This document shows positions 1-11,890 of a stretch of 64,000 nt of DNA, piece after piece (within the stretch, counting starts at the first letter, position 1; the number at the start of each line of letters is the position of its first letter). Origin of the DNA: Gentiana macrophylla (taxonomy: Eukaryota > Streptophyta > Magnoliopsida > Gentianales > Gentianaceae). The notes beneath the pieces are model-generated. The model searched no databases, had not been told where the DNA came from, and saw only the letters and a program-made list of their open reading frames with translations. The position numbers and the translations under genes were made by a program. The stretch covers positions 188,791,333-188,855,332 of the forward strand of contig CM047805.1 in NCBI GenBank assembly GCA_026214975.1, read 5' to 3'.

Positions 1-23
1 GGTGACATAATTTGTCATCGTCA
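1..23 (+). repeat. 3' end of the Tat 5' LTR
   Basis: These bases are identical to 33089-33111, the end of the 3' LTR, and are followed directly by a primer-binding-site-like sequence. Only the tail of this LTR is in the window. Confidence 0.85.
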
Positions 24-24
24 T

Positions 25-41
25 TGGCGCTAGAAGGAGGG
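25..41 (+). other. Putative primer binding site of the Tat element
   Basis: TGGCGCTAGAAGGAGGG begins two bases after the LTR end. A TGGCGC-type start is usual for plant Ty3/gypsy primer binding sites. I am not certain which tRNA it matches. Confidence 0.7.
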
Positions 42-52
42 CGCCTTTTCTA

Positions 53-1990
53 TTGATTGAATACGCAAAAAACACGATGCCTCCCAAGAAAGTCGCATCC
101 AAAATCGCGCATCCAGCGGTTGATCAAGGCTCCTGGATGAAACGAGCCAACCGACCTCGATATGCAAGAGAAGAGGATCCAGCGATTGGATCCGTTCAAC
201 ACGATCCTCGGCAAAAACAAGGGAAAAAGATCAAACTTTGAACCCTGTCTCAGAAACCCACCAACCGTGAAAAGCAAGCTCTTGCTCCAGAATATCGGAC
301 GCTTGCGGATCAGTTGGCAGGGGCGGACTTGGAGGTAATGTCCAGGATAATCGCCGAGGCAGTTACGGCGCTTGAGAAAGCGAGACGCCACCCAAAAAGA
401 AGCTATGGCGGAAGGCGCCGAAAGAAGTTGTGGACAAACCTAAACAGACTCACGAGGAAGAAATAAGCGCATCATCTAGCTCGGGTGGAAAGGAAGAGAC
501 GCGAGATCCACCAAAAACACCATAGAGGACGGCGATGCGGCGCCAGGGGAGTTGAATGCAATTTTGGGAAAGAGTCAGGTGTCGTTGTGGCTCGAGTCTC
601 CCTTCACGAAGGAGATCGAGAGCTTTCCTAAACCCAAGGGGTTTAAAATACCAAAGATAGAACCTTATGATGGCACCACCGATCCGGAGGACCATCTCCA
701 CAGGTATCTGTCTCAAATGAGGTTGGATGGGGGCCCCGATGCAATGCGCTGTCGGGCGTTCGAGACGCTTACTCGTAGGTCGAGCAAGAGAATGGTTCAC
801 GGCTACGACCAGGTCGATCTCCGCTTTGCCATGCTCGCTCGAAAGTTCCGAGATGCGTTTATAGTCAACAAGAAGTTTCATCTCGAGTGCCACGCACCTC
901 GCTGAACGTGAGGCGACAAAGAGATGAGACGGTGATGGAATATTTGAAGAGGTTTAATCTCGAGGCCATGCAGTCAAGGGCGCGGATGACCGACTTCGAT
1001 CACGCCATTTGTAGGGGGCTGCGTAATACTAAGTTATACATGAAGTTGAGCGAGACGCCCCCAATACTATGGGCGAATGTGTCAATATAGTGCATAGATT
1101 CGCATCAGGGGAGGCGAAGCGGCGGCACACCCAATCCGACCGGATGGAATCCAAGAAAGACACCCGAGGTCCGAGCAGAATCGGTCAAGAGGCGGGATGT
1201 CGAGAGTAAGCCATCGGTTTGGGACCGTGACGACACGCACGCCCACCTCGGACCGTGGGGCAGAAGGGACCTCACGTGATAAGGACTTCATCCCACTCAA
1301 TCGACCTCGATCCGAGGTGTTGTCGATTATGCTTTCAAAAAGTTGGTGAGAAACCGCCACCGTTGAAGAAACCTCGAGAAAAGAGGAATGCAAGCAAATC
1401 ACGTGATTTTCACGAAGACATAGGCCATACAACAGAGGATTGTATCGACCGAAGAGAGATATCGACGTCTGCATTCGTGAAGGAAAGCTAGACGAAGTTG
1501 TTGGCGGATCTCGGTATGATGGGCCCAGAGGGCGTGGGGAATTTAAGAGGAAAAACTCCGATCAAGACAGGAACCGAGGTCGAGATGTCCAGAGACGAAG
1601 GGATCGGTCACCTCAGAGGAATCGATCCCCGGGTCGAGAAGGAAACAACAGAGAGAATTTTGGTCGAGATAGATATGAAGATAATCGACCAGTTAACTAT
1701 GTCAACACAATCTTTGGTCCTGGTGAGAGTGATAAAGACCAGACCAGCGAAGAGCCAGCTTGTAGCTCGAGAGAGCGCAAACAGCTCAGGTTCACGACAG
1801 AAGTCGGGTACGGCCCTCGAGATGATATCCCCAAGTCAAGGAGTCACAGCGAAGGGTTAGTTATTGAGGCAGTTATTAGCCGAGCCCGTGTGTCGAGAGT
1901 CTGTATCGATAACGGGAGTGCAGTGAACATCATATATCACTCGGCGTTTCAAGCGATGAAGTTGAAAGAGAAGGATCTAGCCCCATAAAT
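53..1990 (+). pseudogene. Tat gag region, frameshifted
   Basis: Gag supplies the capsid and nucleocapsid of the cytoplasmic virus-like particle. The best segment (552-905) reads like the Tat capsid core: a PYDGTTDPEDHL stretch followed by DAMRCRAFETLTR. It continues in other frames at 887-1090 and 1255-1490. A zinc-knuckle-like region near 1384-1445 keeps the FHEDIGHTTEDC pattern, but the expected first cysteine is not in frame. A basic Arg/Asp-rich tail follows at 1440-1860. The protein is spread over at least four frames, so I treat it as a pseudogene. The N-terminal part (53-550) is poorly conserved and its start codon is uncertain. It leads straight into the protease region. Confidence 0.8.
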
Positions 1991-2356
1991 ACCTCCCTGC
2001 TTGGATTCACAGGGACAAGCGATCCATCCCATGGGCTCGATAAAGTTACTCACGACGATCGGTGATGGCGAAAAGGAAGGACACTTGAATTAAGTTATGT
2101 GGTGGTCAAGGCTCCTTCTGCTTATAATGTTATTCTAGGACGACCTGCGCTCTTCGACCTGCGTGCTATCATATCGGCTTTTCATAATAGTATGAAGTTT
2201 CCCACTAGGAACGGTTCCCACGAAGTAAAAGGAGACGTTGAAGTCGCTCGGAGTTGTAACTCTGTTGTCATGAATGGGAAGATGGCGGTTCAACAAGTCT
2301 TAGTCGAGGAGCTGATTCCAGAGGAAGAGGAGGAGAAGAGTTGGGTCTCTAGTGAC
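1855..2356 (+). pseudogene. Tat aspartic protease domain, split from RT by an insertion
   Basis: The retroviral-type aspartic protease would cut the Gag-Pol polyprotein. The catalytic Asp lies in the CIDNGSA motif (Asp codon 1908-1910); D-N-G-S in place of D-T/S-G is common in the Tat lineage. Downstream, 2099-2356 encodes YNVILGRPALFDLRA, the usual flap and C-terminal signature, and then an acidic linker. A frameshift lies near 1988-2098. The open frame stops only because the first three bases of the Athila LTR (TGA at 2357) supply a stop. Skipping the insertion and one target-duplication copy, the same frame continues at 20030. Confidence 0.82.
2352..2356. repeat. Left target site duplication GTGAC of the Athila element
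   Basis: GTGAC precedes the LTR start TGATG at 2357 and is repeated at 20025-20029 directly after the LTR end GTCA. Confidence 0.93.
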
Positions 2357-3120
2357 TGATGTATTATTTTTATATGATTAAAAATACGTTATATTATTAT
2401 GTTTTATCAACGAATTCTATATAAAATATATGAAATTATGGTATAAAGTGTTAGTCTTTATAATTTAGAGTATTTAGTAATAATAATAATAAAAAGTTGT
2501 AATTTTGTACCGATTTTAGTAAATCGGAGTGTCGTGTCCGATTTACGTGGTATTTGTGGTATTTTATTGCGGATTTATAAACCAAGACCCCGAGAATCGA
2601 CATATTGAAGTTTAATCATATCTCTGGAATGATTTAGAGAGTGCCACAAGTTTAAATGGTCAATTGAATAGCTTAAGTGGATAAGTGGCCAACCAATCTG
2701 GATAAGTAATAATAGAGAAATATCTTCGACAAACGAATGGCTCATCAAAATGATATTTTCAGAAAAAGTGTTCTTCACGAAAGTTGTAGATTTTTCCGAG
2801 AGTGTTCCAATGCAATTTAAATTATGAAGATTGGAGGTCTAGAACTTAAACAAAGATCAAGTGGCTAATCGACTTGGATTAAGAAAAATCCCGTAAAAGC
2901 TTCGGAGGAACACGAGGTCATCAAAAAGCGTTATCTGGAGAAGAGTCCTTCATGAAAGTTGTAGAGTTTCTCGAGACCTTAATTTTGGCATTTCGTTTGT
3001 GATTTTGGAGATCCGAACTCGAGATATGAATTTTACAAGTTATATATAATTATATATAAATATAATTATATCAACGCATATGCTTTGAGTTAATCAAGAA
3101 GGTGGGAGTAATCATTAGTC

Positions 3121-3180
3121 CGACCGAGCCGCTTTCTACCGGACCGGTCCGGCCTTTACCAATTTGCCTATATATAGAAG
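3121..3180 (+). promoter_or_regulatory. LTR core-promoter-like cassette: paired GGACCG motif and TATA box
   Basis: A CGACCGAGCCG half lies about 10 bp before the palindrome CCGGACCGGTCCGG, and CTATATATAGAAG follows 17 bp later. The same arrangement is at 18645-18706 in the 3' LTR and, in part, before both envelope-like ORFs (12838, 15161). Promoter function is inferred from position only. Confidence 0.6.
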
Positions 3181-3220
3181 CTCATCGTAGAAGAGCAATT
3201 TCGGTGTACCAAAATATATA

Positions 3221-5736
3221 TAACACTCTCATATATATATTCTCCTCTCCTCTCTTTTCTTTTTTTATTTTTTAGTAGTAGTTGTAAATAAGGCCTTACG
3301 CCGTAATAATGTAGTTTTAGTATCGTTGTAATGCTCGAGAAAATCTCGGAAGTCGGTTTTGCTAAAGAAGTTGTAATGTCCGGAAGATACGATTTACGAA
3401 TCAACCCAGTATTCGGGTAACTTTTCTTAAGTATTTATGTTTGTTTTTGTATTTTTCGTTGTTATAATGTTTTTAGGCTAAATATAATACTGGCCAAAAC
3501 TATGTAATCGGTTTTATTTCGATCTTTTCGTTAAAGAAATGTTGTTAAGTTAAAATGACTAAAATTGAGTTAATTGAATCTTTTTCTATTTTGATCGTAT
3601 TCGTATTGACATATTTAATAGATCCGAGAATTCATAATCTAATTATGAATTGACGCCTCGTAGTCATGATATGAAATAAAAGATAGAAAAACCGGAGGGT
3701 AAAATTGGCCGTGTGAACAACGTGATAACGGAATCCGATTTCCTACCCGGGGGTAAATTTGTTTTGGGAAAAATGAATTTTATTATAATTTGTACTCGAG
3801 ATCGTAATAATGTTAAATCATCAGTTTAATTGAAACTTAAACCGGAAAGTTGAATCGTCCGGCTTTGACAACCGGAGCCTTTAAAATAAAATTGACCGCT
3901 TGACGAACGGAATGACTCCTTTTATCTAAAGGTAGATTTGTACTCGGGACTGCTCGTGATTAATTAGTTTACCGTAATGCTTGTGGACCTTGGGTCGATG
4001 ACAATGGACATATGACAATTTCATACGCTTTCGTGTGTGAAGGAATTGTTCACCTCAGGAGTGCACCGTTTCACTTACTCAATTGGACCTAAAATAAAAG
4101 GAGAGATCGAACACATTTCAATTAATCGAAAAGATCGTATAAACCAATTATATAAGTTTTGGCCAGTTCTCTAAAATTATTTGTCTAATATATTGGTACC
4201 TATATATTTATATCTATATATATATTTTGCAATTTATGTACATCTATATATATTTATATATCTATATATATTATATTAGAATAACTTTTAAATTACGTAT
4301 TTATTTTATGTTAACTAGAATAGTAGTGATCTGTGTGATAAAATTGCGATTTAGATCGAGTTAATAACAGCTCTTTGGTGTTTAACCACACGTAAAAGAA
4401 ATTACCAAGTTCCCTGAGGATTCGACACCTGACTCATCATACTAGCACTACGATTTGACCCGGTACACTGCCGGTTATAACACTCTCATATATATATTCT
4501 CCTCTCCTCTCTTTTCTTTTTTATTTTTTAGTAGTAGTTGTAAATAAGGCCTTACGCCGTAATAATGTAGTTTTAGTATCGTTGTAATGCTGAGAGAAAA
4601 TCTCGGAAGTCGGTTTTGCTAAAGAAGTTGTAATGTCCGGAAGATACGATTTCAATCAACCAGCCGTATTCGGGTAACTTTTCTTAAGTATTTATGTTTG
4701 TTTTTGTATTTTTCGTTGTTATAATGTTTTAGGCTAAATATAATACTCGCCAAAAACTATGTAATCGGTTTTATTTCGATCTTTTCGTTAAAGAAATGTT
4801 GTTAAGTTAAAATGACTAAAATTGAGTTAATTGAATCTTTTTCTATTTTGATCGTATTCGTATTGACATATTTAATAGATCTGAGGAATTCATAATCTAA
4901 TTATGAATTGACGCCTCGTAGTCATGATATGAAATAAAAGATAGAAAAACCGGAGGGTAAAATTGGCCGTGTGAACAACGTGATAACGGAATCCGATTTC
5001 CTACCCGGGGGTAAATTTGTTTTGGGAAAAATGAATTTTATTATAATTTGTACTCGAGATCGTAATAATGTTAAATCATCAGTTTAATTGAAACTTAAAC
5101 CGGAAAGTTGAATCGTCCGGCTTTGACAACCGGAGCCTTTAAAATAAAATTGACCGTTTGACGAACGGAATGACTCCTTTTTATCTAAAGGTAGATTTGT
5201 ACTCGGGACCTGTTCAGATTAATTAGTTTACCGTAACAGTTGTGGACCTTGGACTGATGACAATGGACATATGACAATTTCATACGCTCGTGTGTGAAGG
5301 AATTGTTCACCTCAGGAGTGCACCGTTTCACTTACTCAATTGGACCTAAAATAAAAGGAGAGATCGAACACATTTCAATTAATCGAAAAGATCGTATAAA
5401 CCAATTATATAAGTTTTGGCCGCTTCTCTAAAAATTATTTGTCTAATATATTGGTACCTATATATTTATATCTATATATATATTTTGCAATTTATGTACA
5501 TCTATATATATTTATATATCTATATATATTATATTAGAATAACTTTTAAATTACGTATTTATTTTATGTTAACTAGAATAGTAGTGATCTGTGTGATAAA
5601 ATTGCGATTTAGATCGAGTTAATAACAGCTCTTTGGTGTTTAACCACACGTAAAAGAAATTACCAAGTTCCCTGAGGATTCGACACCTGACTCATCATAC
5701 TAGCACTACGATTTGACCCGGTACAATCGCCGGTTA
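3221..5736 (+). repeat. Tandem duplication (about 1.26 kb, two copies) within the 5' LTR
   Basis: Copy 1 is 3221-4477 and copy 2 is 4478-5736; both begin TAACACTCTC and end in CGGTTA. The 3' LTR has one copy (starting about 18745). The unit starts about 50 bp downstream of the TATA box and stops 28 bp before the LTR end. The copies differ by scattered small changes. Confidence 0.93.
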
Positions 5737-5770
5737 GGATCAGATAGCCTAGAAAGGTCCGTCAAGATTT

Positions 5771-5787
5771 TGGCGCCGTTGCCGGGG
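5771..5787 (+). other. Athila primer binding site
   Basis: TGGCGCCGTTGCCGGGG lies 6 bases after the 5' LTR end. This is the classical Athila-type site, generally assigned to tRNA-Asp. Confidence 0.9.
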
Positions 5788-5970
5788 AACGACGCTAATT
5801 TCTTTTTATGTGTCTATGGTTACTACTTGTATTAGCTTAAAATTCTCGAGAATAAGTCAACACTTTTCTTATCTCATTTCTATTTTATTTTTCGTTGGTT
5901 GTTACCTTTTAGGAAAATTACCAATTTTTACTACTATCAATTTCGTGTTATTTTCTATTTTCGTTAGTTG

Positions 5971-7582
5971 ATGACCGTAAGTGGTAAGGCCCCTCTCGCT
6001 CCTTATAAGCCTGACATAAACACTTACGAAAAGGCGCTTAAGAGTAGAGAGTAAACGCGTCATACTAGTCGTGAAATCCTGGCCAAGAATCATCTTCAAA
6101 CAAAAATACGAATGGTCAAATCGGTGATGAAACACACCGAACAAGTATTTGGAACATGCTCTAGGGCATGGACAAAACCCTGTTAACCCTAATAATAATA
6201 ATAATAGAAATAATCAAAATCGGAACCGAAATAATCGTAATAATCCACCAAACCCGAGACCTATATGTGATCAAACAAAGTAGAAGAAACCGGACTAATA
6301 ATCCCATACTTTTACCTAATGAAGGAGCGAATAATTTGAAATTAAGTCTCATCTTTTGGTTTAATTGACGCAAGAGCCCAATTCTGGGAGAGGATGATGA
6401 AGATCCACATCATCATCTCTATCTTTTTTGAAGAATCTGGCAATACAAACCAAAAGTCAAGGTGCTCATAAGGAATTAACGAGAATGACTATGTTTCCTT
6501 TTTTCTTAAAAAGGACGAGCCCGAGATTGGTTTATGTCTCTTCCACATCATTCACTTACTAGTTGGGAGGAGATTCAAACTCGAATTTCAAAACAATATT
6601 TCACTCCTGGACGAAATTTGGAATTAAAAGTCGAGGTTGCTAACTTTAGACAAGGATCTCGAGGAAACTCTTGGGAATGCGTGGGAAAGGTTTAAAAATT
6701 GTTAAGAGCGTGTCCCGATCATGGTTATTCCTTAGATATGCAAATTCAACTCTTCATCGTCAGAATTGAGAAAAGACTCACGTGCGGATGTAGATCATGC
6801 ATGTGGTGGTTCGTTAATGATGAGTGAAGCTCAAACAGCTTCTGATGCTATAGAAAAGATTTCCAAAAATAACAGAATGTGGGAAACCGGTTCTAGCACC
6901 GTAAAAGTAGCTTTTGCGAGAGAGAATGTACGCCTAATACGGAAGTTCTAGCACACTTGGAGAATTTGAGTAGGAAATTTGATGGTTTACAAATGAATAA
7001 GAACCAAAATTCGAAAATAGTACACCAAATGAATACTCAAGTCATGATAATATGGCGTTAGGGAGTGAAGAACCAACAGGATATTCAAGAGAGGAGGTGA
7101 GTTTTCTTCAGCAGCATAGGAATTTGAACAATGCATACTCAAACTCGTTTAATGCTATTAGAAGAGATCATCCTACTTATCGATGGTCCTAAAACCCTAG
7201 TAAGCCAGACAACCGCCATATCCAAATCCCCATATAGGAATAATAACCAAGTTTATCAAGAAAATACATCTAATCGAATTTACAATCATTACCAAGATCC
7301 TATCCTCAACATACCACTCAAAGTATACCAAGAACTCGAGTTCAACTCAACTGCGAAGGAGTTGAAAAATGGGAAAAACTAATGGAAAATATGATGGGTG
7401 TAGTATCTACTCAAGCTAAGAATATGGAAACAATGATGACTTCTATTGGTACAGTCACTAAAGATATGAGTACAATAAAAACATCTATGAGTGGACATGA
7501 TACCAGAATGAGAACAATAGAAGCCTCATTGAGGAATATGGAAGATCATTTGAGTAGGGAAGGTGAACGTAACAACAAGTAG
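5971..7582 (+). pseudogene. Athila gag-like region, heavily frameshifted
   Basis: Translation in changing frames gives Athila capsid signatures. Around 6500-6730 there is RDWFMSLPHHSLTSWEEI, then KQYFTPGRNLELKVEVANFRQG, LLRACPDHGYSLDMQIQLF and HACGGSLMMSEAQTASDAIEKI. The start near 5971 encodes a GKAPLAPYKPDINTYEKAL-like leader. The downstream part (7382-7582) is a coiled-coil-like Met/Thr-rich stretch in one open frame. Many stops interrupt the rest, so no Gag can be made from this copy. It lies about 180 bp after the primer binding site, as expected. Confidence 0.78.
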
Positions 7583-8244
7583 ACCCTCAGGAGGATTACA
7601 AGCAACACCGATGAAACCCAAGAGAGGTAAATGTTGTGGTTACGAGAAGTAGGAAGCTTAGTGGAAGCAATGGAGTAGAAAACTTTGGGAATAATGAAGT
7701 AGAAAATGATTTAGATGGAAAGAATGATGAAACTAAAGATAAAGATGAATTCATCGATGAGAAGAAGAAATTATAGATAATTTCTTGAAAAGGAATAAGT
7801 TTGGAACCCGAAAATGAAGGTGAAAATTGGGTAAAAATCCTAGGATTTTGAAAGACCCTATGGATAAAGATTTAAGGAATTTATTCAAGGAACATGTTAG
7901 AATAAATGAGAAACAGGAAGAACCGAAAAAATCAAGTAGAGATTGATTCAGGGAACAATTTAAAGAAAAATTCAAGAACTCAAACATGGCGACTAAGTAA
8001 TACTCAAAGGTTTAAGGAAAAGGAAAAGAGAAATTGACTAAGGAGCCAAAGGTTATAGATTTAGAATCTTTACCCTACCCCTCCTAAAGATCAAATCAAA
8101 AGGCAAAAACTGATAAGAAGTATGCTCGCTTCCTTGATACTTTTCGTCATCTTCATGTTAATATCCTCATTATTGAAGCTCTGATTAATATACCCGCCTA
8201 TGGAAAGTTTCAAAGAGATACTATCAAATAAGAAAAATTAGAGG

Positions 8245-8743
8245 AATATGAGAATATATGCCTAAATGAAGAATGTTCGCACTGCAAAGATAAGTTACCA
8301 CCTAAACTGAAAGATCCTGGAAGTTTTACGATTCCATGTGAAATTGGAGGATTTCTTTTTAAGAAAGTCTTATGTGATCTTGGAGCTAGTATAAATCTCA
8401 TGTCTTATGAGGATTATAAAAAGCTAGGCATAGGAAAGCTTACTAAGATCGAAATGACTCTGCAAATGGCGATAGATCGATTAAGTACCTAAAGGAATGA
8501 TTAAGGATGTATTGGTTAAAGTAGACAAATTCTATTTTCCAAAGAGATTTTGTAGTTATGGAAATGGAAGAAGGATATTCAGCGCCTCTTATTCTAGGTC
8601 GTCCATTTCTAGCTACAGGAAGAACTTTAATCGATGTTCATAAAGGAGAGTTAATTTTGAGAGTCAATGAAGATGAAGTTGCTTTCAATATTTTTAAAGC
8701 TATGAACCATCCATATACATCACCGAATCATGTTCTTTTATAG
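8245..8743 (+). pseudogene. Athila aspartic protease remnant
   Basis: A KLPPKLKDPGSFTIPCEIGG lead-in is followed by LCDLGASINLMSYEDYKKLG, with the catalytic D-L-G-A-S at 8376-8390, the form typical of Athila. After a frameshift near 8480, the frame at 8558-8743 encodes APLILGRPFLATGRTLIDVH and FKAMNHP, the end of the domain. It would process the Athila polyprotein; the breaks make it non-functional. Confidence 0.85.
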
Positions 8744-10130
8744 AAGATATTCATTCTCGTCTATGATAATCAGTTACCAACTTTTGAAGACAGGTTAGAA
8801 GAATGCTTAACTCTGTCTATCTATAAAGAAGATGAGGAAGACATTGAAATGAAAGAGATAATCCTTTCTCTAGATAAAGGAAGCTTTACTTTTAAGCCAC
8901 CATGGCATAAGTATTTGGAGTTAGAACTAGAAGGACCAGTTCTTAAATCATCAATAGAAGATCCGCCAAAGAATCTGGAATTGAAACCGTTACCTTTAAA
9001 TCTGAAATATGCTTTTCTAGAAACTGATAATCTATTACCGATTATTATTTCATCTACTTTAACCGAAAGCAAAGAAGAAGATCAATTATGAAGAATGTTA
9101 AGAAAGCATAAGAAAGCTTTTGGATGGACAGTTGCCGATATTCGAGGTATTAGCCCTGAGATTTGTGTTCATAAGATAATTCTGAAAGAGGATGCTAAAC
9201 CTTGTATTCAACCGCAACGCCGCCTCAACCCGAATTTACAGTTAATCGTTAAGAAAGAGGTCATTAAGCTATTAGAAATGGGGATAATCTTTCCTATATC
9301 AGATAGTGAATGGGTGAGTCCAACTCAAGTTGTACCAAAGAAAGGAGGTTTCACAGTGAAAGAGAATGATAAGAATGAATGGATTCCAACAAGGGAAATT
9401 ACAGGATATCGAATGTGCATTGATTTTAGAAAACTAAATGATCATACTAAGAAAGATCATCATCCACTTCCATTCATAGTTCAAATGTTGGAACGTTTAA
9501 GTGGTCATAAGTATTACTGCTTTCTTAGATGGTTATTCAGGTTATTTACGAGATCTTCATTGCAAAGCAGGAGATAGGAAAAAGACTACTTTCACATGTC
9601 CTTATGGAACTTTTGCGTATAAAAGAATGCCGTTTGGTTTATGTAATGCTCTGCTACGCTTTCAAAGATGTATGATGTCTATATTTTCCGATATGGTTGA
9701 GAAATTCTTAGAAATTTTTATGGACGACTTTAGTGTTTATGGAGATTCTTTTGGTAAATGTTTGTCGCACTTAGAAAGAGTTTTACAACGTTGTGAGGAT
9801 ACCAATTTAGTTCTAAACTGGGAAAAATGTCATTTAATGGTATCGTAAGGAATTGTTTTAGGTCATAGAATCTCCGAAATAGAATTGAAGTTGATAAAGC
9901 TAAAGTCGAGGTGATTGAAAAATTACCGCCACCGCTTAATCTAAGGACTCTAAGAGGATTTCTTGGACATGCAGGATTTTATAGAGATTTATTGCATTTT
10001 TCAAAGATAGCAAAGCCTCTAAGTCATTTACTTGAAAAGAAGTACCTTTTAACTTTGATAGTAAATGTATGGAAGCATTTTAAGACCCTGAAAGCGAAGT
10101 TGATTATCGCACCAAGATGTTGGTAGCACC
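8744..10130 (+). pseudogene. Athila reverse transcriptase, frameshifted
   Basis: The linker (8849-9091) precedes an RT start at 9095 reading RKHKKAFGWTVADIRGISPE, a conserved Athila lead-in, then QPQRRLNPNLQLIVKKEVIK and WVSPTQVVPKKGG. The fingers-palm motif RMCIDFRKLN is near 9409. The frame shifts at about 9520. The second frame (9501-9848) carries PYGTFAYKRMPFGLCNA and the catalytic FMDD at 9717-9728. A third frame (9911-10126) covers the thumb/connection (LRTLRGFLGHAGFYRD). Key catalytic residues survive but the chain is broken at least twice. Confidence 0.88.
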
Positions 10131-10530
10131 AGATCGAATTTACCTTTTGAAATTATGTGTGATGCTAGTGATTTAGTTTGTAGGAGCTGTTTTAGGTCAA
10201 AGGTATAATAGAATTCTCAAAGCTATTTACTATGCATCCCACACATTAAACGCAATTCACCTTAATTATGCAACTTCTGAAAAGGAACTGTTGGTGTGAT
10301 TTTTGCCTTAGATAAGTTTAGATCGTATATTGTTGGTTCTAAGGTAATAGTCTACACTGCACCATTCACTCAAAGTATTTAATGAGTAAGAAGGATGCGA
10401 AACCACGCCTTCTTAGATGGATTCTCCTACTTCAAGAATTTGATATTGAAATTAAAGATAAAAAGGAAGTGAAAATGTAGTAGCGTATCATCTAAGTAGA
10501 ATGGAGATCGAGGAAGAGATAGGGAATGAA
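10131..10530 (+). pseudogene. Athila RNase H remnant
   Basis: Fragments in several frames match the Ty3/gypsy RNase H order: a CDASD-like start near 10160, GAVLGQRYN, AIYYASHTLN, NYATSEKELL, then [18 protein letters not shown] and a degraded VAxHLSRM end near 10480-10505. It would degrade the RNA strand during reverse transcription. Stops are numerous. Confidence 0.78.
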
Positions 10531-10769
10531 ATTAAAGATTCATTTCTGATGAACAACTATTTAGAATAGATACTCCTTCAACCATGCAATTATTAAAAAT
10601 AGAATTCCCTCTAAGAAAATCTCACCTTGGTTTGGAGATATCATTAATTACTTAACTCGTGATTATATTCCGTCTCATTGGACTTGGCAATGAAAAGAAA
10701 TTCTTTTACGACTTAAAATTTTATTACTTGGGAGAAACTGCACCTTTTCCGTAAATGTTCGGATGGGAT

Positions 10770-11890
10770 AATCGTAAAATGTGTGCCTGATAATGAAATT
10801 TTAAGTATTTTATCGCTTTGTCATGATCGTGAGGCGAGAGGACATCATGGAGGATGGAAAATCGCTTTTAAAGTTTTACAATGTGGTTTTATTGGCCTAC
10901 ACTATATAAAGATGCTTATAAATATGTTAAATCTTGTGAATCTTGTCAAAAATGGGGAAATGTATCTAAAAACATGAAATGCCTATGCAACCTATTTTAG
11001 AATGTGAGTTATTTGATGTTTGGGGTATAGATTTCATGGGACCTTTTCCTATATCGTTTGGAAAAAGATTTATTCTTGTAATGGTAGATTATGTTTCAAA
11101 ATGGGTAGAAAGTCAAGCTCTTCCCACTAATGATACCAAGGTTGTCATACGATTCCTTAAAAAGAACATATTCACTAGATATGGCATTCCGAGGGCGATC
11201 ATTAGCGATAGAGGTTCACACTTTTGTAATAGACCATTTACTAAGTTAGTTGAGAAATATGGTATAACACATAAACTAGAACGCCTATCATCCGCAAACC
11301 AAAGTGGTCGTGTAGAGGTGTCAAATAGAGAGATCAAAAGAATCGTGGAAAAACAGTTGATTCAAATCGCAAAACCGGGCAATTAAATTAGATGATGCGT
11401 TATGGGCGTGTGATGCATGCCTTTTAAAACACCAATTGGTTGTTCTCCTATAAGCTAGTCTTTGGTAAGTCATGTCATCTCCTAGTTGAGTTAGAACACC
11501 GAGCCTTCCGGGCTATTAGATTTCTAAATTTCGATCCTAAGGTCAAGCCGGTGATCATAGATTGCTTCAATTGATGTAACTAGAAGAATTTCGTCTCGAT
11601 TCTTATGAAAACGCTTTCGAATCTACAAGGAACGCATGAAGTCTTTCCATGATAAGAGAATCTTTAAGCGTGAGTTCCATGTAGGTGATCGAGTGCTTTT
11701 GTACAATTCACGCTTAAAGTTGTTTCCGTAAGCTTAAATCAAGATGGACAGTCCATTTAAAGTAACACGGGTTTACAAAGCTGAGTCGTTGGACTAATCG
11801 ATGGAAATACAACTTTTATAGCCAATGGACACAGAGTAAAGTTATTTGTGGAGGAGAAGGAATCACACTCGAAAGAAGAAATAATGCTAC
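10770..11890 (+). pseudogene. Athila integrase, frameshifted
   Basis: The zinc-binding part is decayed: a histidine-rich segment near 10810-10850 and a CESCQK-like pair near 10935-10955. The catalytic core is best kept at 10979-11386: [18 protein letters not shown] with the first Asp near 11030, [12 protein letters not shown], and [19 protein letters not shown] with the second Asp near 11203. The C-terminal region to about 11890 is readable only in fragments (DPKVKPVI, FIANGHRVKLF). It would insert the cDNA; this copy is dead. Confidence 0.85.

Larger units (their letters stand above)
2357..5764 (+). repeat. Athila 5' LTR, enlarged by an internal tandem duplication
   Basis: It starts TGATGTATTATTTTTATATG and ends GGTCCGTCA. 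At 3,408 bp it is about 1.27 kb longer than the 3' LTR at 17889-20024. The extra length is a second copy of the segment beginning TAACACTCTC (3221 and 4478). It carries a TATA-like box at 3169-3177 preceded by a paired GC-rich motif. Confidence 0.92.

Noticed and set aside
50..893. Minus-strand open frames opposite Tat gag
   Set aside because: They have no family signature and lie exactly opposite recognisable gag; they are shadows.
3168..3404. Minus-strand ORF in the LTR
   Set aside because: It lies inside LTR leader sequence, has no similarity to known proteins and is interrupted in the sister LTR.
5416..5622. Tyr/Ile-rich small ORF in the LTR
   Set aside because: It is the translation of (TA)n-type simple sequence.
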